A program made the position numbers and the translations under genes. Positions 16,482 to 27,400 of a stretch of 54,412 bases of DNA are shown piece after piece; within the stretch, counting starts at the first letter, position 1; each line of letters begins with the position of its first letter. The DNA lies in IMG/VR virus record IMGVR_UViG_3300025168_000113, positions 1 through 54,412 of that record; one strand, written 5' to 3'. This DNA is from a virus. The notes below the pieces were generated by a model, which saw nothing but the letters and a program-made list of their open reading frames with translations, did not search any database and was not told the origin of the DNA.

Positions 16482-19400
16482 ATGGCAGAAGCAAAAAATA
16501 CTTTCATTAAGTCTAAAATGAATAAAGACTTAGATGACAGGTTAATACACAATCAAGAATATAGAGATGCGCAGAATGTAGCAGTTTCAAGGTCTGAAGA
16601 TGCTGATGTTGGTGCTTTAGAAAACGTGTTGGGAAATATATCTGTTACTGATTTTGGATATAGTGTTAATGATCAGATAGATATTATAGGCAAATACACA
16701 GATTTAGATAATGATAGAGTCTTTGTTTTTTTAACAAACTTTATAGATACTTCAGCAGATAGGCTAAGTGTACATACTAATGATGGGAGTTTTTCTAATG
16801 TTAAGTGTGCTATTGGTGTATACAACATCAACAGTACTACATACAATATTTTAGTAGAAGGAGCTTTTTTAAATTTTTCTAAAACGCATATTATAACTGG
16901 AGTAAATCTTCTTGAAAATTTACTATTCTGGACAGATAATAGGAACCAACCTAGAAAAATAAATATTACTTCTGCTTTAAACGACTCTACTTATTACACT
17001 TTAGAACATCAAATTTCAGTTGCAAAGTATTACCCAAACACCGCGGCAGTTCTTATAAAGAATGAAACACTTACTGTAGGTGGAGATGATTATACTGATT
17101 ATTTCAGTACAATGAGGGATATGACTAGTAATTTACTGCCAGATAACGCTACTAATAATCCTTTTGGCCCATCAGAGTTAGGTGCTAATTGGGAAGGTGA
17201 TGCAGATTTTTTAAAAGAAAAATTTGTTAGATTTAGCTATAGGTTTAAGTTTGAAGACAATGAATACTCTTTATTGGCTCCATTTACTCAAATATGTTTT
17301 GTGCCTGAACAGGACGGTTATTTCTTAGCAAAGAAAAACCAAGCCTCTGGGGTTCCTGATCAAGAAGATGTTGACGTTGCTTACAAAGATACTGAAGTTA
17401 GGTTTATGAGAAATAAAGTTAATCAAATAACTTTAATGATACCTCCACCAACAAATGGAGTTACTAGTGGTTTATGGAGTGACGCTGACGCTGTTTTTAA
17501 AATTAAAGAAATACAAATTATATATAAAGAAGCTAATGGTTTAGCTTTGTATTTAATAGACAAAATAAGTAAAGAAGATTTTACTAGCGCAACTACGACT
17601 GCTTTAAATCTTCATAGGTTGCCATATATTTACAACTCGCAAAAACCATACAAGGTTCTACCTAATGACGAGATAGTAAGAGTTTCAGATAGAGTGCCAT
17701 TAAGAGCAGCTAGTCAAGAGGTTTCAGGTAACAGAGTTATTTATGGTAACTATATAGATAAAGGAACTCCTCCTAAAACTTTAAACTATCAAACCTCTGT
17801 TGCTGTAAAAGGAGCTTTACAAGGTGATGGTACAGCAAACCCTAGTGCTATAACTTCTCCAATAAGAAAAGAATATCAAAATCATACATTAAAGCAAAAC
17901 AGATCATATGATACTGCTATTGTTTTATCTGATCTATATGGTAGGCAATCTGTTCCTATACCTACCTCTCAAGCTAATGGTAAAGCTTCTACAATTTTTC
18001 ACAATTACAAACAAAGTTCTTTTTCGGATGGAGATTCTATATCAGCTGGTAACTTGTATTCAGCTACAGACACTTGGCCTGGAGACTGTTTAAGAATGAT
18101 TTTTTATGATGTTATACCATCAAGTATTGCCGATGAAGGCTATCCAGGTTTGTGGAGTGAATCTAATCCAACAGGTTGGTATAGCTATAAAGTTGTTGTT
18201 AAACAGAAGGAACAAGAATATTACAATATATATTTTCCAGGAGTATTAGTTGGATCTACCAACCCTAACAACCCAAGTGTAGCAGGTACATTGCCAGGAC
18301 AAGATAACCCAATATCTTACATGGTGCTACACAGCGACAACATAAATAAAGTTCCAAGAGATTTAAAAACTGTTGGACCAGAACAAGCTTTATTTAGAAG
18401 CGGTAATAAACCAGAAAAGCCTAATTTTCAAGAATATGTGTTAGCTCAAATGGGAGGTAACGTACAAAGTGCTGAATCTCTTACAAATATTTTAACAAAT
18501 TATAATCAGCTAGTTGAAGAGGCAGAAAAAAGAATTAAAGAAAGAGAAGATGAGTTAGCTAGATTCGAAAACGCAAGTGTCGAGCTTTATCCTAGAGTTT
18601 ATAACTGGACTACTAATTTAAACACGAGACAAGCATATCCATATGTTGTAGGTAAAAATTTAATACCTGAAGATATAGTTACTATAGGAACAGGTAGAGA
18701 TTTAGACTTAATTAATGGAAGCGGAACAGTTAGTGGTATAGAGATAATAAGTGGAGGTGGCATATATACATCACCAGTTCCTTCACCACAAACTCTTGGA
18801 GGCGGATCTGGCACAGGTTTGAACGTTGCGCTAACTGATGTAGGTGGAGTTGTAACATCTGTAAGTATTACAAATGGAGGGTCTGGCTATAAAAATGGAG
18901 ACATTGTGCAAATGACTTACCCAGCTCAAACAGCACCATTTGAAACTGCCACTTTTAAAGTAACTGTTGCTGAACCTGATCCACAGTTTTACGATAGTAA
19001 ATCAAATCCACTGCTCGGAAAGATTAGAACTCAAAATACTGAATGGGGAAAAACAGCTGTAGACGGAATGGGACCTACACTGGCAGTGTACGAAACTAAA
19101 CCTGTTAATTCTAATATAGATTTGTATTGGGAAACTTCTACATCTGGAGATGTATCAAGTTTAAATACTGATATACTAGCTAACACAACAGAAATATGTA
19201 CTGGTTGGGGTGGTTTAACTGGAGGTACTACTGTTACTAATTACAGCACTGACATTGTTCCTTTAAACGTAACTGGTTCACCTTCTGGTTTTGTAGAAGC
19301 ACAATCAGTTGGTTATCAAGTGACAGGTACTAATAGTGGTGATTTTGTTGCTGTTAATAATACAGGTGGTGTTAAAACAGCTTTAAACTGTGATATGTCT

Positions 19401-19940
19401 ATTGTTGAAGTTTTAGATGGAAAAGGTAATGATGTTACTAGTAGATTTACTTTAACAGAGCATACAGCCGGACCTCCCTCTCAGTTTAGAATAAACACTA
19501 ATTATAACTTCTTACATTGGGCAGACAACGATTTAAATAAGTTTACTTTTTACATGAAGATAACTGAAGCAGCTTCCACTATTGTTAGTTATAAAAGTAT
19601 AGGACCTATAAGCTTGCTTAACAGTCCTCCAACTTTCGTTGGACTTGGAACAACATTTAGTTTGACTACAGCTGGAGGAGTAGTTACAAATGTTTCTGCT
19701 ACTAATGGAAGTGCTAATACTTCTTTAAACAAAAAAGAATTAACTTTTGATATAGCTTCACAAGCGTTAGGAACAACACCGGTAAGTTATTTTACACTAG
19801 GACCACAAACAACAGAAGGTACTGTTCAACTTATGACTACTTCTACTATACCTGCAGGAACTTACTCTGTGTCCTTGAAAGTTACAGATGGTGGAGGATC
19901 TTCTATAACATCAAGTGTTATTACTGTTAAAGTAACTTAG
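16482..19940 (+). CDS. Large tail/stabilisation protein
   Basis: The 1152-residue protein begins with a region starting AEAKNTFIKSKMNKDLDDRL, typical of tail-nozzle or stabilisation proteins of large podovirus-like phages. Residues 1-670 are mixed alpha/beta with a helical stretch rich in Glu/Lys (about 660-705). Residues about 750-830 contain a GSGTGLNVALTDVGGVV ... GSGYKNGDIVQ module shared with two other virion genes. The last 300 residues are Thr/Ser/Gly-rich beta-domains, probably exposed at the tail tip. It may contact the adjacent 601-residue protein. No enzymatic motif is seen. Confidence 0.6.
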   Translation: MAEAKNTFIKSKMNKDLDDRLIHNQEYRDAQNVAVSRSEDADVGALENVLGNISVTDFGYSVNDQIDIIGKYTDLDNDRVFVFLTNFIDTSADRLSVHTNDGSFSNVKCAIGVYNINSTTYNILVEGAFLNFSKTHIITGVNLLENLLFWTDNRNQPRKINITSALNDSTYYTLEHQISVAKYYPNTAAVLIKNETLTVGGDDYTDYFSTMRDMTSNLLPDNATNNPFGPSELGANWEGDADFLKEKFVRFSYRFKFEDNEYSLLAPFTQICFVPEQDGYFLAKKNQASGVPDQEDVDVAYKDTEVRFMRNKVNQITLMIPPPTNGVTSGLWSDADAVFKIKEIQIIYKEANGLALYLIDKISKEDFTSATTTALNLHRLPYIYNSQKPYKVLPNDEIVRVSDRVPLRAASQEVSGNRVIYGNYIDKGTPPKTLNYQTSVAVKGALQGDGTANPSAITSPIRKEYQNHTLKQNRSYDTAIVLSDLYGRQSVPIPTSQANGKASTIFHNYKQSSFSDGDSISAGNLYSATDTWPGDCLRMIFYDVIPSSIADEGYPGLWSESNPTGWYSYKVVVKQKEQEYYNIYFPGVLVGSTNPNNPSVAGTLPGQDNPISYMVLHSDNINKVPRDLKTVGPEQALFRSGNKPEKPNFQEYVLAQMGGNVQSAESLTNILTNYNQLVEEAEKRIKEREDELARFENASVELYPRVYNWTTNLNTRQAYPYVVGKNLIPEDIVTIGTGRDLDLINGSGTVSGIEIISGGGIYTSPVPSPQTLGGGSGTGLNVALTDVGGVVTSVSITNGGSGYKNGDIVQMTYPAQTAPFETATFKVTVAEPDPQFYDSKSNPLLGKIRTQNTEWGKTAVDGMGPTLAVYETKPVNSNIDLYWETSTSGDVSSLNTDILANTTEICTGWGGLTGGTTVTNYSTDIVPLNVTGSPSGFVEAQSVGYQVTGTNSGDFVAVNNTGGVKTALNCDMSIVEVLDGKGNDVTSRFTLTEHTAGPPSQFRINTNYNFLHWADNDLNKFTFYMKITEAASTIVSYKSIGPISLLNSPPTFVGLGTTFSLTTAGGVVTNVSATNGSANTSLNKKELTFDIASQALGTTPVSYFTLGPQTTEGTVQLMTTSTIPAGTYSVSLKVTDGGGSSITSSVITVKVT

Positions 19941-19973
19941 TAATAATATTTTAAAATAAGTGATAATTTAATT

Positions 19974-21779
19974 ATGGCGTACGGTATAGATATAAAATAT
20001 TTTAATTCCTTCTGGTTAAAGAAAGCTACAAAGAACTATGGTGGAAGCACCGATGTAAAGTCATCCACATGGCCTGGGCTTCCATGGAATCCTTTTGATA
20101 AAGTACTAGCAAATGCATTTCCTGTTTTTCCATATGGGACTGGGGCCACACCTGGTGAATTTGCTGGAACTACTTCTACTCCAGTAATTCCATTTGCACA
20201 GAACTGGTTTGTAGAAGAAAGTAGAATTAGAGGAGGATATAATAACATGTCAGTAGATCTTGGAGCTAGGGCTTACTTAGTAGATCCAGAGAGCAAACAA
20301 GTACATAGAAAAAGTTCTTTAATATACTCAGGTATTTTTAATTCTAGAACAGGTATAAACGAGACTAATCAATTTTCAACCGGTGTAGATATAACTAGAA
20401 GTTTAGATCCAGCTCAAGGATCAATTCAAAAATTATACACAGAAGATACTAACTTAATAATATTTCAAGAAAACAAAGTTAACAGAGCTTTAATAGATAA
20501 AGATACTATATATACTACTGAAAGTGGTACTGCCACTCAATTAATGGGCGCTGTTATAGGGCAAATTGTTCCATATTTAGGTGAATATGGTATAAGTGAC
20601 AATCCAGAATCTTTTGCTATTTTTGGTTATAGAAAGTATTTTTGTGATAGATACAGAGGTGTTATATTAAGATTATCTAGAGATGGTATAACAGAAATTT
20701 CTCAATACGGAATGAGGGATTATTTTAGAGATTATTTAAGAACTGTACCCAATGATTGGACTTTAGGTTTAATATCTTTTCCCGTTACTGGATCTCCTAG
20801 TGGAAACTCTATAAGTATATTATCAGACAGTTATCCTAATATACCTATAGGTGCTACACCTTATTTATTAACAAACGGTAATTTAGGACCTGTTGAAGTA
20901 GCTACTGGCACTCCTGGTAACTTTCAACAACCTGTTTACTTTGATTCAATAACCGATTTAGGTGGCGGTGTATGGAGATTTACTGTCCCTGGTGAAGGTG
21001 TAGATACTAATAGTGGTTTGTTCTGGAATGATCCATCTTTAAACATAACAGAATTGTATTTTGGTTATGAATATAAATCTCATATACCTGGTGCTTGGGA
21101 TAATCACAGCTACAATTATACACTATCTTTACAGTCAAAACCTAGATGGTTATCAACCGAATCTTCTACTTACAATACATTGTCATTTGATGAGTCTGTT
21201 TTAGGTTGGACTAGTTTTTATAGTTACAAACCTATTTTCATGGATAGCCTAAAAAATAGTTTCTATTCATTTATTGATTCAAACGTATATCAGCACTACG
21301 ATGAAATAACTCAAAATACGAGAGGTGTTTTTTATAGTGTGCGTAACGATTCAAATGTTACTTTAGTATTCAACCCTAACGTATCAATAATGAAGAACTT
21401 CCAAACAGTTTCGTATGAAGGAAGTAATGGATGGGAGGTTGATGAATTTAAGTCTGGGTTTGAAGGCACAGATTTTGTTAATTCGTTAAATCAAGAGTAT
21501 CAAGATACTACAGCAACTGTAAAAAGTTATTCCGAAGGTTTATATACTGAAAATGGAATACCTAACAGAGCAGGTTTTGATAGGAAAGAAAATAGATATG
21601 TAGCCAACTTAATTAACTCTAGTGCTGCAAGACCAGGTGAAATTATATTTGGCGCAGCTTCTAGTGGAATTAAAGGTTATTTTGCTACAGTTAAATTATC
21701 AACAGATGCCACAACTGATTTAGGTGGAATGAAAGAATTATTTTCAGTTGGATCTAAATTTGTGACATCTTCATATTAA
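19974..21779 (+). CDS. Tail protein (probable nozzle/fibre-attachment component)
   Basis: A 601-residue protein rich in Tyr, Ser, Asn and Gly, with no signal peptide or transmembrane segment, and strand-type repeats such as GIFNSRTGINETNQFSTGVD (about 117-136) and FGYRKYFCDRYRGVILRLS. The composition fits a beta-rich tail component. It sits between the large tail protein and the GNAT gene in what appears to be a contiguous virion operon. Specific role not determined. Confidence 0.6.
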   Translation: MAYGIDIKYFNSFWLKKATKNYGGSTDVKSSTWPGLPWNPFDKVLANAFPVFPYGTGATPGEFAGTTSTPVIPFAQNWFVEESRIRGGYNNMSVDLGARAYLVDPESKQVHRKSSLIYSGIFNSRTGINETNQFSTGVDITRSLDPAQGSIQKLYTEDTNLIIFQENKVNRALIDKDTIYTTESGTATQLMGAVIGQIVPYLGEYGISDNPESFAIFGYRKYFCDRYRGVILRLSRDGITEISQYGMRDYFRDYLRTVPNDWTLGLISFPVTGSPSGNSISILSDSYPNIPIGATPYLLTNGNLGPVEVATGTPGNFQQPVYFDSITDLGGGVWRFTVPGEGVDTNSGLFWNDPSLNITELYFGYEYKSHIPGAWDNHSYNYTLSLQSKPRWLSTESSTYNTLSFDESVLGWTSFYSYKPIFMDSLKNSFYSFIDSNVYQHYDEITQNTRGVFYSVRNDSNVTLVFNPNVSIMKNFQTVSYEGSNGWEVDEFKSGFEGTDFVNSLNQEYQDTTATVKSYSEGLYTENGIPNRAGFDRKENRYVANLINSSAARPGEIIFGAASSGIKGYFATVKLSTDATTDLGGMKELFSVGSKFVTSSY

Positions 21780-21784
21780 ATTAA

Positions 21785-22198
21785 ATGGAATTAAATATAC
21801 GTAGACTTACAGACAAAGACTTTGATACATTAGCTTCGTGGTGGAAGCAATGGCCAGATTGGGAGGTAATGCCTAAAAGTTATTATCCAGAAGATGGCAC
21901 TGGAGGATTTATAGTAGAAAAAGGTGATAAACCTATAGTAGCAGGGTTTGTTTATTTAACGAACTCTAAGGGAGCTTTATTAGAATGGATAGTATCAGAT
22001 CCAGATTACCGTGAAGATGACAGACAGTCAGCGATAGAGCTGCTGATTGATGGATGTGAAAACGTTTGTAAAAGTTTAGGTTATGAATACATGTTTTCAA
22101 TAGGTAGAACAAAGAAATTAATAAATACGCATGAGAAAATGGGATGGCATGTTGATAAAAATCCGTCCTTTGAAATGATAAAAACTTTAAATAATTAA
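21785..22198 (+). CDS. GNAT-family N-acetyltransferase
   Basis: The 137-residue protein has the GNAT layout: N-terminal IRRLTDKDFDTLASWW (beta1-alpha1), central strands GFIVEKGDKPIVAGFVYL and GALLEWIVSDPDYR (motif A strand beta4; the usual Q/RxxGxG/A loop is replaced by DDRQSAIELL), and the C-terminal beta5 region YMFSIGRTKKLINTHEKMGW. Such acetyltransferases are found in the tail/internal-protein region of many podoviruses; the substrate is unknown, and acetylation of a virion or host protein is possible. It sits 5 bases after the tail gene and is followed by the next gene after one base. Confidence 0.7.
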   Translation: MELNIRRLTDKDFDTLASWWKQWPDWEVMPKSYYPEDGTGGFIVEKGDKPIVAGFVYLTNSKGALLEWIVSDPDYREDDRQSAIELLIDGCENVCKSLGYEYMFSIGRTKKLINTHEKMGWHVDKNPSFEMIKTLNN

Positions 22199-22199
22199 T

Positions 22200-22964
22200 A
22201 TGGCAGCATTAACAACTATCGCAGCGGTAGGAGGAATAGCATCGATTGCCGCAAGTACTGCTAACGCAATATCTTCTGGCAAAAAAGCTAAGGAAGCTAA
22301 ATCAGATATGGAGTTTCAGCAGAAAGCAGTAGCTAACTTAAAAGCGTCTAGAGAGGCTATAAAAAATCCTTATGAAAACGTAAGCAATCAATATGCTAAT
22401 TTAAGTGTTGCAACTCAAGCTGCAGAGTTTCAAGCTGAAGAAGCAGATATTGCTTTGGCAAATACGTTAGACACTTTAAGAGCAACTGGTGCTGGTGCTG
22501 GTGGAGCAACCGCATTAGCTCAAGCTGCTTTACAAAGTAAAAGAAATATATCAGCTAGTATAGAACAACAAGAAGTTAGTAATGCTAGATTAAGAGCTCA
22601 AGGGGCTATGACTGTTCAACAGCAAAAAGCTGCAGGTGAACAATGGAGATTCGCTACTCAAGACGCTAGAACTGCTGTAGATATGGATAGAGCTCAAGCA
22701 TTAACTGATAAAGCTGAAGCTCAACAGAATTACGAACGAAGCCAAATGTGGTCAGCTATAGGTAATATACCAGGACAAGTTATGAATTTAGGATCTTCTT
22801 TTGGAGGGTCGTCAAGTTCTGGTGTTACACCTCCAACAGGTGAGGGGATGTGGGGTTATGGAGATGCTCCAACAGGAACTACTGGTGGAATGGATCCTTC
22901 TGGCTCTACTTATTCTGTAGCTCCAGGTGCTATATACAATCCCGCTACTGGACAATACGAATAA
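22200..22964 (+). CDS. Internal virion protein (T7 gp14-like)
   Basis: A 254-residue protein with a hydrophobic Ala/Ile/Gly-rich N-terminus (about residues 3-25), a long Ala/Gln-rich helical middle (about 40-195) and a flexible Gly/Ser/Pro-rich tail. This profile matches the small internal core/ejection proteins of T7-like phages (gp14), which leave the capsid and form a channel in the host envelope. The next two genes, medium and giant, complete a gp14-gp15-gp16-like trio. The assignment is by composition and context, not by specific residues. Confidence 0.6.
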   Translation: MAALTTIAAVGGIASIAASTANAISSGKKAKEAKSDMEFQQKAVANLKASREAIKNPYENVSNQYANLSVATQAAEFQAEEADIALANTLDTLRATGAGAGGATALAQAALQSKRNISASIEQQEVSNARLRAQGAMTVQQQKAAGEQWRFATQDARTAVDMDRAQALTDKAEAQQNYERSQMWSAIGNIPGQVMNLGSSFGGSSSSGVTPPTGEGMWGYGDAPTGTTGGMDPSGSTYSVAPGAIYNPATGQYE

Positions 22965-22980
22965 CCTTAACTTATAGACA

Positions 22981-24474
22981 ATGGGAACATATAGACAACC
23001 AGGACAGATAATAGATCCCTCTAGCGGAGCAATAAATGAAGCTATAAAAAGCTTTGATGATAAGGTTAACAGTTTATTTAAAGACTTGAATAATCAAAAT
23101 ACTGACAATCAAGTTAAAAATAAAAAGCTACAGGAAGAAGCAGAGATAGACAAACTTAAAGGACACCGTGAATGGCAGAAGGCTGTTAGCAGCGCTAAAC
23201 CTAAAAAAGGTTTTAGCAAAGAAATGACACGTCAACTAAGAGAATGGGGAGATGAATATTATGATCTATATGGAAGTACTGATAAAGATGATTTAGATAG
23301 AATGTCTTTGCTGTTAAACTACCCAGAGGAAATCGCTAAAACACAAGGTGTTATTACAGCTAATATGAATCCTTACATGTCCGCTAATTCAGTAAGCAAT
23401 AATGGCGCTGGAGCAATAAACTATGATACAAGTTGGAATTTAGGATTAGAAATTATGAATGACATTGCTAAAAACAATGGAGATAATTTTGACTTAAGAG
23501 AGGAGAATGGGCAGTTGATATGGTCGTTAAATGGAAGTGATATCAATAATGATGAATTAGTTAAATACTCTGAAACTGGAGAATTACTGTTTGATATTAA
23601 CGGAGATATTGATAAAGTAATGATGACATATGTTAATGGTGATAGAAAAAGTGGGACTGAAGGTTGGAAAGATATAATAGATTACGACAAAGGGTTAAAA
23701 ATAGCTCAAAAAACTGGTAATCAAATTGTAACAACTTTAGACTACGATGAACTAAACGAAACGTTAAAACAAACTGCTTATACTTCAGACATGAGTGGCG
23801 CTTTAGATGATGCCGCTTTAATGAAGAGTGTTTGGCCTCAACTAGTTAGATGGGCGGAAGCTAATCAGCCAGAATTAATATACGGACCAGACGGAAAACT
23901 AGGTGGTGGAGATGATTTAATTACTGTTAACTACACCGGTGGTTCAGCTTTGTGGTTTAGTGGACAAAATAATAGTATACTACAAAAACAACAAGAGGTA
24001 GCTAAGTCTATTATGATAGAAAGAATGTTTGATCCTACATTAGCTTCTAAATATGGTATTAAAGAAACTAGAAAAACAGCTAGCAGACCGGCGCCAGGTG
24101 GTGGTAGTAAAAATAAACGTCCAGATGAAGCTAAGTTTAGAAATGAATACACAGATAAAGTTTTAAATGATAGCAATGTTATTTTTGATAACAGCGGTGT
24201 TATGACCTCTTATGACATTGAAGCTGTTATTGATCTTCTAAACGTTGGTAGACCTGGTGGTAAAAATAGATTTTATTTTACACCACAAGAAGTTTATGAT
24301 CAAGCTTTAAGTGCAGGAACTTTTGCAGATCAAGCTCAAGCAGATCAATGGTTAACTGACAATTCTAATAACGTGTTTACAAAACTAAAAGATATAAAAG
24401 CAATATTAGATCCAAGCACTTGGGATACTCAAAAAGAATTAGTTGAATTAATGTTAGATACACATTATAAATAA
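22981..24474 (+). CDS. Internal virion protein (T7 gp15-position)
   Basis: A 497-residue, largely soluble protein with charged helices near the N-terminus (about 20-90) and Asp/Asn/Gly-rich alternation in the middle. It occupies the place of the middle ejection protein in the gp14-gp15-gp16 order. No signal peptide, catalytic motif or membrane helix is seen. The stop lies 4 bases before the giant gene. Confidence 0.5.
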   Translation: MGTYRQPGQIIDPSSGAINEAIKSFDDKVNSLFKDLNNQNTDNQVKNKKLQEEAEIDKLKGHREWQKAVSSAKPKKGFSKEMTRQLREWGDEYYDLYGSTDKDDLDRMSLLLNYPEEIAKTQGVITANMNPYMSANSVSNNGAGAINYDTSWNLGLEIMNDIAKNNGDNFDLREENGQLIWSLNGSDINNDELVKYSETGELLFDINGDIDKVMMTYVNGDRKSGTEGWKDIIDYDKGLKIAQKTGNQIVTTLDYDELNETLKQTAYTSDMSGALDDAALMKSVWPQLVRWAEANQPELIYGPDGKLGGGDDLITVNYTGGSALWFSGQNNSILQKQQEVAKSIMIERMFDPTLASKYGIKETRKTASRPAPGGGSKNKRPDEAKFRNEYTDKVLNDSNVIFDNSGVMTSYDIEAVIDLLNVGRPGGKNRFYFTPQEVYDQALSAGTFADQAQADQWLTDNSNNVFTKLKDIKAILDPSTWDTQKELVELMLDTHYK

Positions 24475-24478
24475 TTTT

Positions 24479-27400
24479 ATGGCACAAGCATTTAAAAGTT
24501 TACAATTTAATAACCCAACTACTGAAGATAAAAAGAAAAGTAGAAAGGAGAGAAAAAGAAAAGTATTAGAAGATACAGTTAAAGGTGTAAAAGCTAAGAG
24601 CACTCGTAAAGGTACTACATCATATAATACTATGTGGGACAATTTTACTGTAGGAGAAAAAATACAATTAACTTTAGAGGGAAAAGGTAAATGGAGTATA
24701 AACGAGGATGGTAATCCAAACTGGTCTATATTTGGGTCTGGCACACAAGCTTCTGCTAAAGCGCAAGAGAAGTTAACTAAAATAACTGACAGAGAAAAAG
24801 CTAAACAAGAAAGACAAGATAAAAGAACAATAGCTAAAGAAGATTCAGAAGCGTATAAAAAAAGACAGCAAAGCTTAAGTAGTTTTAGTGGTGGTGGATG
24901 GATGGACTCTTCCGCATTAAGTGATTTTCAAAAAAGCAAATTAGATTTAGTGTTATCAGAAGAATTCCCTGATGCTAAAGTTGATGGTAACACTATAGCT
25001 ATAGAAGACGAGGTTTACAACATAGAAGGAATAAGTTTAGTAGATGAAAATAGAGAAAAGAAAGTAGACATACTTAGACCAACTCCTTATGCTGATCCAC
25101 TTGCTACTGGATTAAGACCGGCTTACGTTGAAGAAAAAGGTGGTGGCACTATGAAGCTACCTGATAGATATGACGTTCTGTTAACGAGACAGGATGGTAC
25201 TGGAGTAGTAGTAAATAAATTAGTACTTCCTTTCGTTGATCCTACTGACGAGGGAGAAGAAATACTAGGCGGACTAACGGGTTTTCCGGATGTTGAAATA
25301 CTAAATTTTGAAGATCCTGAGTTAATACAAGAAATTAAAGATGAAACTAGATCAGCTTTAGATAAAACTAATAGTAAAAGAATTCAAAATATATTAATAG
25401 ATAAAGGATTAATAGGAGAGTCGGAAGTTACCATAGAAGGAACCGGAGAAAAGAAATTAGAACCTACTACACAGTATGATATAAGACCAATGGAGAAAAT
25501 CGAAGATGCTCCAGTAAGTATATTGTATAAAAATGGTGCAGCTACTGACCTTGCTAAAGACATAATCAATGGAGATATAGGAGAAAAGAATGCTAAAGAT
25601 ATATTTCAAGAGATATATGGTGATTACGGAGTTACGGTAGAAGAAGGTGGTGATGTTGGAGATGAATTAATATTTAAAATTGGTTCTGAGGAATTAGAAG
25701 TTAATCTAGATGGAGGGATTAAAGAAGCGAAGAGTACAGCTAAAGATGTCCATGACTTTATAAAAGCTAATAGTAGAAAGTCTACATTTGAATCTTATGA
25801 TAAACCAACTATAGCTAACGTAAAAGAACTACAACAAAGGGCTAACGTTATAGCAAATCAAATAGCCGTAGCAAATAAAGAAGCTAAAGACTTATATTAC
25901 AAATATAGTACTGAGTTAGTAGAAATAATTGAACTTATAGTTGAAGATCCTATTAATTCAGTTTCTAGGTTATCAGATTTTTTAGAAAACAATCCAAAGC
26001 TAGAAGAAGCTACTGATACATTTTTAAACGATGTTGAAGAGTTAACTAAAAAGATTGAAATAAAACAAGCTTACTTAAATGATTTAGTTAAAGTTCAGCA
26101 AGAATTAGTTGCTAATTTAATTAAAGCAACAAAACAAGGAATAGATCCTTATACCGGCAAACCTGCTGGCGAAGGTACAATAGCTGGTTTTATAGGTAAC
26201 ACAGCTACAAAAACAGCTGTACAATCAATAGGTGGGGCAGCTACTTCCGCTTTAAGACTTTTAAGTTTATTTGGACCAGCATGGACAGACGAAGGGTCTA
26301 AAGCTGTGGAAGACACAATGCGTGAAATAAGAGGTAACATAAAAGCTTTATCTAATGAGCTTGCTACAGACACTGAAGAAGAATATATAAGAAGATTAGT
26401 AGATGACAGTATAATTGCTGCAGTTGGAGAGCAAGTTACTAGAATGGGTGCTCAATTTGTTCTATCTGGTTTTAACCCATACCTCATGTTTATAGCCATG
26501 ACAGGAGAGATGACTTATCAAAACGAAGAAATAATTGGTATTAATCAAAACATTCCTACACCAGTTAAAGGTGCTACAATATTTTCTACAGGATTAATAG
26601 GTGGTTTATTAGAAAGAGCTGGTTTTCAAAAAATGTTACCTAAATCAACTACTAAAAGAGCTATTCCATGGATACTATCAAAAATTAAAAATAGAAAAGG
26701 TGGGTTTCCAAAAACCCGTCAAGAACTTGCACAAGCAATAGGAGTACAGGTAGAGAAATTAGCTTATGCAGTTCAACAAGGAGGTGAAGCTGCTTTTGTA
26801 GAAACAATTACAGAAGTTGCTCAAGAAGGAGTAAATAAAACAGCTGTAGAAATATTAACAGCAGTGTATGAAGAAGAGGGTGATTCGCCTTTATTTGATT
26901 CGCAATTTAGGTTGTTAAATAATCCTAAGTTGCTAGATCAAATGATAGAAATTATTAAAATATCTGCTGCTACAGGTGGGTTAATGGGTAGTATAGGTGG
27001 TGTTGTAGATTTAAACAGAGAAAATAAACTTAGAAAAATCAACGCAAAAGAGTTTAATAAATTAATGACTTTTGTAAAAGACCCAGCTGCTGTTCAAGCT
27101 TTTGAGATACAAATGGTTCACGACTTAATGAAAGGAGCTTCGTTAGCTGATGTACAAGCAAAAGTTAATTCGCTGAAAGAAATACAAGATTTAATAGAAC
27201 AGATACCTACAAACTTAGATGAAGATACTAAGCAGAAAATATTTTTAAATCTTAAAAAAATAAAAGCTCTTGAAGCTTATATTAGTAAGTATAATGGTAC
27301 ATTAGTAAAAGCTGAAAAACAACAAATAGAAGATCTTAAAAAACAAAATGAAGAGTTAGCTGCTGATCCAGAAAATAGAGGTAAAGATTTAACCTTAGAA

